From CAYNNP01 sp964398215 (GTDB lineage Bacteria; Planctomycetota; Planctomycetia; Pirellulales; Pirellulaceae), in contig CAYNNP010000066.1 in assembly GCA_964398215.1 (NCBI GenBank), positions 1-26,407 of the forward strand: a stretch of DNA of 26,407 nt, given 5' to 3'. A program made the position numbers and the translations under genes. The notes under the pieces were generated by a model. That model made no database searches and was not told the origin of the DNA. It saw only the letters and a program-made list of their open reading frames with translations. Below are positions 15,966 through 24,170 of this stretch, in pieces (position 1 is the stretch's first letter; each line of letters starts with the position of its first letter).

Positions 15966-16508
15966 ATGAACGACAAGGGGCAAGCAATTGTGCTTGCCGT
16001 TGGCGGTGGAATCGCTGCCTACAAATCTGCGATTTTGTGCAGTCGCATGGTTCAGAACGGTCATGACGTCTCCGTGGTCATGACACACGCCTCCACTCAA
16101 TTTGTGGGTGAAGCTACTTTCTCAGCACTTTCGGGCAAACCTGTCGCCACAAATCTTTTTGACAAACGTTTCCCACTTGGCTCGCACATTCAGCTAGCGA
16201 AAAACGCGTCTCTTTTGGTGGTAGCTCCCGCTACCGCCAATGTCCTGGCAAAGTTTGCTTGCGGGTTAGCCGATGATCTTCTTACTACGTTGTATTTGCA
16301 GGTCAGCTGCCCGGTACTGCTTGCGCCAGCAATGAGCTCCCAGATGTGGGAGAAGCCCTCGGTTAAACGGAACGTTCAACAGCTTGTCAAAGATGGCTGC
16401 ACCTTGGTTGGCCCCGAAAGCGGCTGGTTAAGCTGTCGCCAAAAAGGAGACGGGCGAATGAGTGAACCAAGCACGATTTTAGCCGAAGCCGAAAAACTCG
16501 TTTCGTAA
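15966..16508 (+). CDS. coaC: Phosphopantothenoylcysteine decarboxylase (stand-alone CoaC flavoprotein)
   Basis: This FMN-dependent enzyme decarboxylates 4'-phosphopantothenoylcysteine in coenzyme A synthesis. The 180-residue protein covers only the flavoprotein half; most bacteria have a CoaB synthetase domain fused behind it, and none follows here. Motifs: GGGIAAYKS (FMN binding), active-site His74 in GSHIQLAK, APATANVLAKFACGLADDLLT, PAMSSQMW, and substrate-clamp Cys157 in SGWLSCRQKGDGRMSEP. The usual PxMNxxMW motif has Ser124 instead of Asn. The rpoZ-coaC order matches the common rpoZ-coaBC neighbourhood. CoaB must be encoded elsewhere. Other HFCD flavoproteins (such as EpiD-like) are possible but context favours CoaC. 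Confidence 0.87.
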   Translation: MNDKGQAIVLAVGGGIAAYKSAILCSRMVQNGHDVSVVMTHASTQFVGEATFSALSGKPVATNLFDKRFPLGSHIQLAKNASLLVVAPATANVLAKFACGLADDLLTTLYLQVSCPVLLAPAMSSQMWEKPSVKRNVQQLVKDGCTLVGPESGWLSCRQKGDGRMSEPSTILAEAEKLVS

Positions 16509-16534
16509 AACTATTCACTCGACGCAAACTGCAC

Positions 16535-18190
16535 ATGTCACTATTTGTCTTTGGTCATCGCAACCCAGACGCGGACGCTATCTGCAGTGCCATCGCCTAC
16601 GCGAATTTCCTTCAGCAAACTCGGCGGCCGGACGCCATCGCCGCTTGTTGTGGTGCACCGAATTCGCGAACCGAGTTCGCGCTGAAAAAAGCTGGCTTGC
16701 CGCTACCACGCATCATCATGGATGTGCGGCCAGAAGTACGCGACGTTTGCAATCGTGATGTGCACGTTGCCAATCAATCCGAAGTTTTTTACGAAGTCTA
16801 CGAAAAACTCGATGAGCACAAACTGCGCGCGATTCCTGTCGTTGATGACGAAGGGAAAATGGTTGGGATCGTTTCGCTGCTGAATCTAGTGGAATTGATT
16901 CTGCAAGGTGGTGTCGACCCGGTTCATTCACGCGAGATCCGCACCAAGCTCAGTAAGATCGGCGAAGTCCTCGAAGGCACCTTTCAGCATTCCGTGGATC
17001 TTGACCGCACCGAAGAATTGCTGGTGACCGTTGGCGCGATGAGCGCTGGCGGTTTTACTGCAAGGATGGATCAATTTCCCGCAGAAAAACTGCTGGTCGT
17101 AAGCGGCGATCGCCCAACGATCCAACTGCCAGCGATCGAGCGTGGTGTCCGATGTCTGGTTGTCACTGGCGGCTACCAGCTTTCCTCTGGACTGAAACAG
17201 CTAGCGGAAGCCAACGGGGTAACTGTCATTTGCAGCCCCTACGACACCGCAACAACGACAATGCGAATCAAAGCTTCGCGGCTGGTCGATGACGTCGTCC
17301 GGAGTTCCATTCAGACACTGCCAGCAAATATGCCGATTGAGGATGCGAGGCAGCAAATCGTACGCTCGTCACAAGTGATTTTTCCGGTTCTTGATGATCA
17401 GGAGTTGATCGGTGTGCTTAGTAAAAGCGACCTGATCAATCCGCCGCAGCATCAGTTGGTTTTGGTTGACCACAACGAAATCGCGCAGGCGGTAGAAGGA
17501 GCCGAAGACGCGGATATCATCGAAGTTCTTGATCACCATCGCGTGGGCGGATCACTCAAATCAACGCACCCAATTCGGTTCTACATGGAGCCAGTTGGAT
17601 CAACGTGCACGATGGTAGCACGGATGTTCAACGAATCGACGATAAAACCGCATTCTAGCATCGCGCTTTGCATGGCAACCGGGATCATCAGTGACACATT
17701 GTTTCTGCGATCGCCAACGACAACGGACACGGATCGCGAAATGCTGGATTGGCTTCAGCAGTTCTGCAAAGTTGACTTGAAGCAATACGCTGACGAGTTC
17801 TTTCAGGTTGGTTCAGCGCTTCGAACTTGCACGCCGCAAGAAGTTGTCTGCGAAGACTGCAAAGAGTTTGACGAATCCGGCAGACGTTTTTCAATCTCAC
17901 AGATCGAAGAGACCGGGTTTGAACTTTTCTGGGAACGCAAATCAGAACTCACTGCCGCGCTTTTACAGTATGCGACGGAGCAAAAACTCGAGTTCGCTGC
18001 TCTCCTGGTCACTGATATTACTACCGATGGGAGCCTTCTGCTGATGAGCGCGGAACCCGAGGGGTGGGAAGAAATCAATTTTCCAAACGTCGAAGACCGA
18101 CTGTATCAGCTGGATGGAGTCGTCAGTCGAAAGAAACAATTGCTTCCACTGATCATTAGCCTGCTGGAATTCAGCCCCGTCAACGCCTAG
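16535..18190 (+). CDS. ppaC: Family II (manganese-dependent) inorganic pyrophosphatase with CBS-DRTGG-like regulatory insert
   Basis: It hydrolyses pyrophosphate to phosphate. The DHH-type catalytic core is split: GHRNPDADA at the N-terminus (metal ligands H8, D12, D14), then D312 in VLVDHNE and D333-H334-H335 in VLDHHR. Between them, residues about 65-305 hold a CBS domain (RAIPVVDDEGKMVGIVSLLNL), a middle region of DRTGG type (about 165-250) and a second CBS (VIFPVLDDQELIGVLSKSDL). Such inserts bind adenine nucleotides and diadenosine polyphosphates and tune activity in known members. A DHHA2 domain follows (C-terminal 170 residues). At 551 residues it matches CBS-PPases rather than the short 310-residue type. 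It lies 26 bases after coaC and closes the operon. Confidence 0.92.
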   Translation: MSLFVFGHRNPDADAICSAIAYANFLQQTRRPDAIAACCGAPNSRTEFALKKAGLPLPRIIMDVRPEVRDVCNRDVHVANQSEVFYEVYEKLDEHKLRAIPVVDDEGKMVGIVSLLNLVELILQGGVDPVHSREIRTKLSKIGEVLEGTFQHSVDLDRTEELLVTVGAMSAGGFTARMDQFPAEKLLVVSGDRPTIQLPAIERGVRCLVVTGGYQLSSGLKQLAEANGVTVICSPYDTATTTMRIKASRLVDDVVRSSIQTLPANMPIEDARQQIVRSSQVIFPVLDDQELIGVLSKSDLINPPQHQLVLVDHNEIAQAVEGAEDADIIEVLDHHRVGGSLKSTHPIRFYMEPVGSTCTMVARMFNESTIKPHSSIALCMATGIISDTLFLRSPTTTDTDREMLDWLQQFCKVDLKQYADEFFQVGSALRTCTPQEVVCEDCKEFDESGRRFSISQIEETGFELFWERKSELTAALLQYATEQKLEFAALLVTDITTDGSLLLMSAEPEGWEEINFPNVEDRLYQLDGVVSRKKQLLPLIISLLEFSPVNA

Positions 18191-18210
18191 TAGACGTTGG
18201 TCGAAAAACC

Positions 18211-18335
18211 GCGGAAGTCGTCTGATCTACTGAGCCGACGGCGCTAGCCGCGGGCCTGTGGTGACAACGCAACGTTCAAGGCCCGTCGCTAGCGCCAGCG
18301 GCTCACAAAAACATGACACCGTCGTCGACTTCCGG
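18211..18335. repeat. Nested imperfect palindrome of about 125 bases (MITE-like)
   Basis: The core arms 18231-18257 and 18279-18305 are complementary at 23 of 27 positions, starting TGAGCCG and sharing GGCGCTAGC. Outer arms GGAAGTCG (18213-18220) and CGACTTCC (18326-18333) are exact complements. The overall length matches the element at 1403-1527, though the sequence is unrelated. It lies between the housekeeping operon and the polysaccharide locus. It has no coding content and no T-run, so transcription-blocking by the hairpin is only a possibility. Confidence 0.6.
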
Positions 18336-18404
18336 CACGATTTTCATTAGGTGTAAGCGAGCGACTTAGATAAGATACATTCGGATCTTGCAAAGCATCA
18401 AACA

Positions 18405-19511
18405 ATGAAAATCGGACTTCTTGACACCACCATCATCGGCCAGCCAGGGAGCATGCGGCGCTATCGCGAGCAGCTTGAGGCATGCTTGCGAGACCATGGT
18501 GGCGGTTCGGTGGAAGTTTCAACCGAGTACTTGGGTTGCGAAAAACAGCAACTGGACAAAGTGCCAGCTAGAATTCGGATGTGGTGGCATCATCGTCATG
18601 TATGGTCGCGAGCACGAAAATCGAACTTGCAAGAATACGATGCCGTTCATCTTTTGGATGGAAGCTTTGGCTATGTCTGCAGCGCCGTCAAACATCCCAA
18701 TGTCGTTTCCACAGTGCATGACGTGATTCCACGGCTGCAGATGGACGGTCAGTTCCCTGGCGCGCCGCCTGTCGGACGCGGTGCGCGCTGGTTGATCAAT
18801 CGATCGCTTGCTGGAATTCAAAACGCTGTCCTTGCGGTTGCCGATAGCCAGTCGACAGCAGACGATCTAAAACAATTCGGCGTCTCACCTCGGCACGGAA
18901 TCCAGGTTGTTCCGTTGGCCATTGAACCGGAATTGTTCACGATCGTTCCGGAGTCGTCGGCTGTCAAATTACCGACACAGCAGCCGTACCTTTTGCATTT
19001 AGGAAACAACGGTTTTTACAAAAACCGAATTGGCGCCATCGAAGTAATGGGCCGGTTGGCTGAAACCACGCAGCTGCACTTGGTCATGGCAGGGCCGCCT
19101 GTTACCGGCACGCTCCAGTCGCTGATCGAACAGTTTAACATGGGAAAACGGGTTCATTTTTGTGATTTTCCTTCGCAAACAGAACTCGCATCGCTTTACC
19201 AAAACGCGTCTTCATTGATTTTCCCAAGTCTGTACGAGGGGTTTGGCTGGCCGCCTTTGGAAGCAATGGCGGCTGGTTGCCCCGTTGTCTGCAGCGATGC
19301 CGGATCGTTGCCCGAAGTCGCCGGCGACGCTGGGGTCGTTGTGCCTTCGACTGACTACGATGCAATGGCGGAAGCTTGTCGGCGCATCGCGGAGGATGGT
19401 AAATTCCGGGCTGAATTGATCGAGCGTGGGCAACGACAGATCGAAAAATTCAGCACTCAGCTCTTGGCGGAGAAAATGCTGGATGCCTATCAACTAGCGA
19501 CAAAACATTGA
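18405..19511 (+). CDS. Glycosyltransferase family 4 (GT-B fold)
   Basis: It probably transfers a sugar from a nucleotide donor during assembly of an exopolysaccharide or lipid-linked repeat unit, at the cytoplasmic face of the membrane. The 368-residue protein has the GT-B plan. The acceptor domain spans residues 1-190 (with STVHDVIPR) and the donor domain the rest. The donor domain has LHLGNNGFYKN, and the retaining-enzyme EX7E motif as E278 and E286 in EGFGWPPLEAMAAG. The following PVVCSDAGSLPEVAGDAG fits nucleotide binding. No membrane segment is seen. It is the first gene of the locus; its TGA overlaps the TTG start of the next gene. Donor and acceptor are not predictable. Confidence 0.88.
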   Translation: MKIGLLDTTIIGQPGSMRRYREQLEACLRDHGGGSVEVSTEYLGCEKQQLDKVPARIRMWWHHRHVWSRARKSNLQEYDAVHLLDGSFGYVCSAVKHPNVVSTVHDVIPRLQMDGQFPGAPPVGRGARWLINRSLAGIQNAVLAVADSQSTADDLKQFGVSPRHGIQVVPLAIEPELFTIVPESSAVKLPTQQPYLLHLGNNGFYKNRIGAIEVMGRLAETTQLHLVMAGPPVTGTLQSLIEQFNMGKRVHFCDFPSQTELASLYQNASSLIFPSLYEGFGWPPLEAMAAGCPVVCSDAGSLPEVAGDAGVVVPSTDYDAMAEACRRIAEDGKFRAELIERGQRQIEKFSTQLLAEKMLDAYQLATKH

Positions 19512-20083
19512 CCAACAGCAACGAACCAACCAGCCTTGATACTTCGCGAGAGGCTTGCCCATCGCCCCATTCGTTGGGGAACAAGATTGGTCGCGTTCTG
19601 TGGGGCATCGCCTGGTGGGGCGTGTTTCGCATTTCACCACGGCCATTATTCAAATGGCGTGTGTTCGTTTTGAAGTGCTTTCGTGCTGATGTTGACTGGA
19701 ATTCGCGAATTGATCCCAACGTACGGATCTGGGCGCCTTGGAATTTGGTGATTGGCAAAGACGCGTCGATGGGTCACCATGTCGATTGCTACAACGTTGC
19801 CAAAATCACAATTGGTGATCAAGCAACGGTTTCGCAATACTCGTTTCTGTGTTCTGCTAGCCACGACATCACCGATCCAGCGATGACGCTCACATCAAGC
19901 CCGATCACGATCGAGTCGAACGCTTGGGTTTGCGCAAAAGTGTTTGTTGGACCAGGGATTACAATCCACGAGGGTGCAGTCGCCGGAGCGTGTGCGGTCG
20001 TGACGAAAGACGTGAGTGCGTGGTCGGTGGTCGCGGGCAACCCAGCTAAAGTCATTCGACAGCGGGCGATTAGGGCAAATTAG
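19508..20083 (+). CDS. WcaF-like hexapeptide-repeat acetyltransferase
   Basis: It is an acyl-CoA-dependent O-acetyltransferase with a left-handed beta-helix, probably modifying a sugar of the polysaccharide. The 191-residue protein has an N-terminal region with aromatic residues (about 28-62) typical of the WcaF family. Hexapeptide repeats run about 66-180 (VRIWAPWNLVIGKDASMG, ITIGDQATVSQYSFLC, WVCAKVFVGPGITIHEGAVAGACAVV). They include the catalytic-type His in SASHDITDP and the end motif VVAGNPAKVIRQR. The start is a TTG at 19508 in a TTGA overlap with the glycosyltransferase gene. Its gene ends 22 bases before the GT2 start. Confidence 0.85.
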   Translation: MTNSNEPTSLDTSREACPSPHSLGNKIGRVLWGIAWWGVFRISPRPLFKWRVFVLKCFRADVDWNSRIDPNVRIWAPWNLVIGKDASMGHHVDCYNVAKITIGDQATVSQYSFLCSASHDITDPAMTLTSSPITIESNAWVCAKVFVGPGITIHEGAVAGACAVVTKDVSAWSVVAGNPAKVIRQRAIRAN

Positions 20084-20105
20084 AACGGAACACCGTAACA
20101 CCAAC

Positions 20106-20993
20106 ATGACAGTGCCAATCTCTGCCGTGATCCTGACTCGTAACGAGGCAGAGAATATCGTGCGCTGCCTGCAGTCATTGGATTGGGTAGACGAGATTTT
20201 GGTGGTTGATGATGGATCGACCGACGATACCGTCTCTCTGGCGAAAGCTAGCGGTGCAAGAGTCGTTGATCATGCCTTTGAATCGTTTGCAAAACAGCGA
20301 AACTGGGCATTGAACGAAGGCCAGCTACGGAACGAATGGGTACTGATGCTGGATGCCGACGAAACCAGCGATGATGACTTTGCAGCGGCAGTACAAGCGG
20401 CGACGCTGAATGCGGATCAAGACGTCGTGGCATTTCGCACATGCCGAAAAACAATGCTTTGCGGGACTTGGCTCAAACACAGCGACAGTTTTCCTGTTTG
20501 GATCATGCGGCTGGTCAGAAAGGGGCAGGCGCAATTTGTAGACAGTGGTCACGGCGAAATCCCGGTGCCACCGGTTGATGGAAAAATCGGCACAATTCCT
20601 ACCCCCTTCATTCACTACCCATTTAGCCGCGGCCTGAATGATTGGTGGCAACGGCATATTCGGTACGCCGAAAAGGAAGCCAGGAAAGAAATCGAACAAG
20701 CAAAGGGGACGTCTGGACTTGGTGTGTTTAGTCTAAATCGTAGCCATCGTCGTGCCGCTTTGAGGCAATTATCGCGGTCCATGCCAGCCCGTGGCGTCTT
20801 GCGTTTTTTGTACCAATACGTTGTCAAACTTGGATTCATGGACGGCAAAGCGGGGCTGCAGTTTTGCCGTTTGATGGCACAGTACGAACAAATGATCGTG
20901 ATCAAGAGTTGGGAATTGCAGGCTAAAAACGACGAAATGAAAACAACATCACAGCCAGCAGACCAGATCAACAGGAGCCCCGAAACGAAATGA
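20106..20993 (+). CDS. Glycosyltransferase family 2 (GT-A), WaaE-like
   Basis: This inverting GT-A enzyme resembles the WaaE/KdtX group of lipopolysaccharide-core glucosyltransferases. The 295-residue protein starts with the nucleotide-sugar fold (ISAVILTRNEAENIVRCL, VVDDGSTD at 34-40), then FAKQRNWAL and the metal-binding DAD at 83-85 in MLDADE. A basic C-terminal region (about 205-265, RRAALRQLSRSMPARG) may contact membranes. I chose the ATG at 20106; the frame is open 90 bases upstream but that part overlaps the acetyltransferase gene and lacks family character. The TGA overlaps the next ATG (ATGA). Acceptor unknown. Confidence 0.88.
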   Translation: MTVPISAVILTRNEAENIVRCLQSLDWVDEILVVDDGSTDDTVSLAKASGARVVDHAFESFAKQRNWALNEGQLRNEWVLMLDADETSDDDFAAAVQAATLNADQDVVAFRTCRKTMLCGTWLKHSDSFPVWIMRLVRKGQAQFVDSGHGEIPVPPVDGKIGTIPTPFIHYPFSRGLNDWWQRHIRYAEKEARKEIEQAKGTSGLGVFSLNRSHRRAALRQLSRSMPARGVLRFLYQYVVKLGFMDGKAGLQFCRLMAQYEQMIVIKSWELQAKNDEMKTTSQPADQINRSPETK

Positions 20994-22414
20994 TGATGGT
21001 GTATCTTTTTGCGGTAGGCCTTGGCAGCGTGATTGCGTTGTCCGACTGGCGCATGGGATTAGCCGTCGCGATCATTTTGGATTGCGTTCGCGATCCAATC
21101 CGCAAGATGTTGCCCGGTGAACCCACGCTCGTCAGTTTCGTCATTTGCTTGATCTGGGGTGCTGCCTTCGTCCGTGTCTTTTTCGGTGGCGATCGAACGC
21201 TGATGTTTGTTCGCAGTCGTTTTCCTTGGATTCAAAAATCCATGGTTCTGGTGGTCATTGGGCTGATCCCCGGTGCGATGCTATCGATCATTCTGTATCA
21301 AAACGGTTTCTTGTTGGCAGGTTTAGGATCTGCATCCTACGCCGCACCGCTGATTGGGCTGGCACTGGGCGCTGCGTTTGTGTCCGACCCAAAACGACTG
21401 AATCAGTTGATGAAGTTGTATGTCATTGTCAACTCGATTGCGCTAACAGGGTGCTTGGCGGAATGGAACGGATGGGATTGGCCAGCGCTTGGCGGCATGG
21501 AAGGCTTCAACTGGATTCGCTACATCGAAGATGGTCAAGTTAATTTGATTTCTGGCTTTTTTAGAAGCCCTGACATGGCAGGTTTTCACGCCGCCAATGC
21601 AATGATGATCTCAGCCATGTTGATCCTCCGAACCTTGGACATGAAACGCAAACTGAAGGTCAGCCCGCTTTGGGTGTCAGCTTTGGTCTGGTGCTCGATT
21701 CCATTGATCCTTTGCGGTCGCAGAAAAATGATGATCATTCCCGTCGTTTTTGTTGTTGCCTACTTGCTTTACCTGCAACTGGCGACCAGTCGGAAGGTTG
21801 GCCCCATTGTTGGATTCATGTTTGTAATCACACTGATGACCGGGTTAGTATTGTCGATTTGGCGCGACGAAGATTCTCTGCAAAACCACCAAGCCTATGT
21901 CGGAACAACCGTCACTGACGCGGTTCCTAGGTTACAAGACAATGTCATTGGCGGTGTTGCGACAACCCTCAGGCAATCCGGCATGTTCGGTTCTGGCCTC
22001 GGCGTAGCGACTCAAGGTGCCCAGCACCTTGCACCATCGGCCCGGCGGAAAAGTAGAGCTTGGCAGGAAGATGGTGTCAGTCGACTGTTCAAAGAACTTG
22101 GCGTGCCTGGTGTTTTGTTCATCATGTTCGCCGCTTTCATCCTTAGCACCAATTGCTTAAAAGCGATCAAGGCTCAGCAGTATGTTCAATTACAAGACGT
22201 CCAAGCCGCGGCGTTTTCTATTGTCATGGGAAATGGAGCGTCTTTTGTGATTTCCCATCAGCACTTCAGTGGTGACCCAGCGAATGCGCTTTGGGTGCTG
22301 CTCTTTGGAGGAGTGTTCGTAGGAACACTTGCGATGGGAGTCGCGACGAAGCGGAAAGCAATGCCAACCACGTCCGTGCACCGGCAACCTGCAAAATTAG
22401 CGCGCGGGATTTGA
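20990..22414 (+). CDS. Polytopic membrane protein, Wzy / O-antigen ligase-like
   Basis: The 474-residue protein has about ten hydrophobic segments and a large loop after residue 290, the plan of O-antigen polymerases and ligases (Wzy/WaaL superfamily). Motifs in line with this are GFFRSPDMAGFHAANAMM (about 189-206), LCGRRKMM after the next helices, and SGLGVATQGAQHL in the late loop. It probably joins polysaccharide repeat units at the outer face of the cytoplasmic membrane. GGAG lies twelve bases upstream of the ATG at 20990, which overlaps the glycosyltransferase stop by 4 bases. Polymerase versus ligase cannot be decided. Just after the stop is a small TTCGG/CCGAA hairpin without a T-run. 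Confidence 0.78.
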   Translation: MMMVYLFAVGLGSVIALSDWRMGLAVAIILDCVRDPIRKMLPGEPTLVSFVICLIWGAAFVRVFFGGDRTLMFVRSRFPWIQKSMVLVVIGLIPGAMLSIILYQNGFLLAGLGSASYAAPLIGLALGAAFVSDPKRLNQLMKLYVIVNSIALTGCLAEWNGWDWPALGGMEGFNWIRYIEDGQVNLISGFFRSPDMAGFHAANAMMISAMLILRTLDMKRKLKVSPLWVSALVWCSIPLILCGRRKMMIIPVVFVVAYLLYLQLATSRKVGPIVGFMFVITLMTGLVLSIWRDEDSLQNHQAYVGTTVTDAVPRLQDNVIGGVATTLRQSGMFGSGLGVATQGAQHLAPSARRKSRAWQEDGVSRLFKELGVPGVLFIMFAAFILSTNCLKAIKAQQYVQLQDVQAAAFSIVMGNGASFVISHQHFSGDPANALWVLLFGGVFVGTLAMGVATKRKAMPTTSVHRQPAKLARGI

Positions 22415-22504
22415 CAATTCGGATAAAACCGAAATGATCCACTTGAGTACAATCAAACCACCAATCAGAGTGTCAGTTTTCAACTACTAGTTTTATGCAA
22501 CGTT

Positions 22505-24148
22505 ATGGATTCACTCCTTAAAAATCGATGGATTCCAGCCATCCTATTTCTGATCGGATTTGCGTACTTTTTGTACAGTCATACGATTGGGCTACTGAAT
22601 AAAACTCATTATCAGTTTCTGTACCTACTACCGGTACTGGTGTGGATGCTGGTCATTGCGCGTGACATTCCAGCGCAGGTGAACCGTGTTCGATCCCGTG
22701 ACACTTGGCTTGGTTTGTTCATTGTTGCCCTTTCGTGGTTGGGATTGGGCACTGCCACGTATCTTTGGTCACCTTGGATAGCCGCTGTTTCGTGCCTAAT
22801 AGGAGCACTGGGGCTGATTTTAAGCATCTGGGGTTGGAGCGGTATCCAGCAGTGGTTTCCACTATGGATTTTCATGTGGGTCATTATTCCGTTGCCATTT
22901 GGAATGGACGAAAACCTGATCGTTAGCTTGCGTGGCGTCACCACCCGATTGTCTAGCACACTGCTGGATCAGATTGGAATTTTGCACAACTCCTACGCAA
23001 ATGTGATTGAACTTCCTGGTAAAAAACTCTTCATTGCTGATGCTTGCAGTGGCATCCATTCGCTGTACGTTTTGTTCGCGGCAGCATTGTTTTTGATTGC
23101 TCTGCTACGTCGTTCCTTGGTGCATTCGATTCTTCTTTTGGCAATGACGTTTTGCGTAGTGATCGCAGAAAACGTCTGTAGAATCACAAGCGTTGCCATT
23201 CTGTGGCGATCAGGCCGTGACTTCAGCATGGGAACAAGACACGAGTTCCTGGGATTCGCGTTGTTCTGTTTGTCAGTTGTCGTGATCGCGTCGCTGGATC
23301 AGTTCCTGTACTTCTTTTTTGGTGGCAACAAATTTTCTGTACTGCAGTGGATTTATCAAAAGCTGTCCGGCAAAAAAGTCAGGTCTGAAGCAGAGGCGAC
23401 AACAGAAATTCGGCCACTGAAACCGGCCGTGCCAATTTTGTGTGCTTGCTTTGTTCCGCTGCTGCTTGTCAGTTTTGTGGCTGCACCGGCCGCGACGCCC
23501 AAATTAGAAGAGTCCACTTGGGACGATTTTGATTTGCCTGGCATATCAAAAGAACTTCTGCCCGAGAAACTAGGGGACTTCGCCATGACAGGATATAAAA
23601 CGGTGTCTCGCGTACCTGGTGATCCACTTGGTCAACAAAGTCACCAGTGGACTTATCAAGACGATATCAATGCGATCGCAACGGTCGTATCCGTCGATTA
23701 TCCGTACGGTGGTGTTCATGATCTATGCGTCTGTTACGAATCCATCGGCTGGACAGTATCCGGCCAAGCAATGGGCAAGATTGACCAGGATGCCGACCCA
23801 GTGGAGGCTGATGAAGATGGAATTCCAATTGCGAGCGGGAACCTGAGTCGGTTTCGATACGGCCACGGATACCTGCTGTTCAGCATGATCGACCAAGTCG
23901 GCAACACGTCAGCCATTATCAAAGAACTGGTTGCCGAAGACGCTGCCACACAGGCTGCCAACCGATTCCGCAATCAAACATTGCAATCAGCAGATCAGCG
24001 TGTGCCGCCATATGTTCAATTTCAATTGTTCGCTCGCAGCCCTGCGGAATTGTCAGCAGACCAGAAGCAAGAATTGACAAAGCTGTTTGTAAAAGCGAGA
24101 GCTGAGCTGGTAAAGCACGTTCCTCAAACGACACAAAAAGACAACTGA
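22505..24148 (+). CDS. Exosortase with fused EpsI-like C-terminal domain
   Basis: Exosortases are membrane transpeptidase-like enzymes that cleave C-terminal PEP-CTERM-type sorting signals and process surface proteins. The 547-residue protein has about eight membrane helices in residues 1-275. The predicted catalytic triad is Cys181 in ADACSGIHSL, Arg226 in AENVCRITS, and His246 in TRHEFLGFALF, in the usual order and at helix ends. A further hydrophobic segment at about 306-326 leads to an extracytoplasmic C-terminal domain (about 335-480) with VDYPYGGVHDLCVCYESIGW, resembling the EpsI/exosortase-associated domain often fused to exosortases. It lies 90 bases after the polymerase, consistent with exosortase plus exopolysaccharide clusters. 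Subtype (planctomycete-type) is inference. Confidence 0.9.
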   Translation: MDSLLKNRWIPAILFLIGFAYFLYSHTIGLLNKTHYQFLYLLPVLVWMLVIARDIPAQVNRVRSRDTWLGLFIVALSWLGLGTATYLWSPWIAAVSCLIGALGLILSIWGWSGIQQWFPLWIFMWVIIPLPFGMDENLIVSLRGVTTRLSSTLLDQIGILHNSYANVIELPGKKLFIADACSGIHSLYVLFAAALFLIALLRRSLVHSILLLAMTFCVVIAENVCRITSVAILWRSGRDFSMGTRHEFLGFALFCLSVVVIASLDQFLYFFFGGNKFSVLQWIYQKLSGKKVRSEAEATTEIRPLKPAVPILCACFVPLLLVSFVAAPAATPKLEESTWDDFDLPGISKELLPEKLGDFAMTGYKTVSRVPGDPLGQQSHQWTYQDDINAIATVVSVDYPYGGVHDLCVCYESIGWTVSGQAMGKIDQDADPVEADEDGIPIASGNLSRFRYGHGYLLFSMIDQVGNTSAIIKELVAEDAATQAANRFRNQTLQSADQRVPPYVQFQLFARSPAELSADQKQELTKLFVKARAELVKHVPQTTQKDN

Positions 24149-24170
24149 TACACGGCAATTTTGAAGATCG

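Noticed and set aside
22418..22433. Hairpin TTCGG/CCGAA after the Wzy-like gene as a terminator
   Set aside because: The stem is only 5 pairs and no T-run follows; the exosortase gene starts 72 bases later and is probably co-transcribed.
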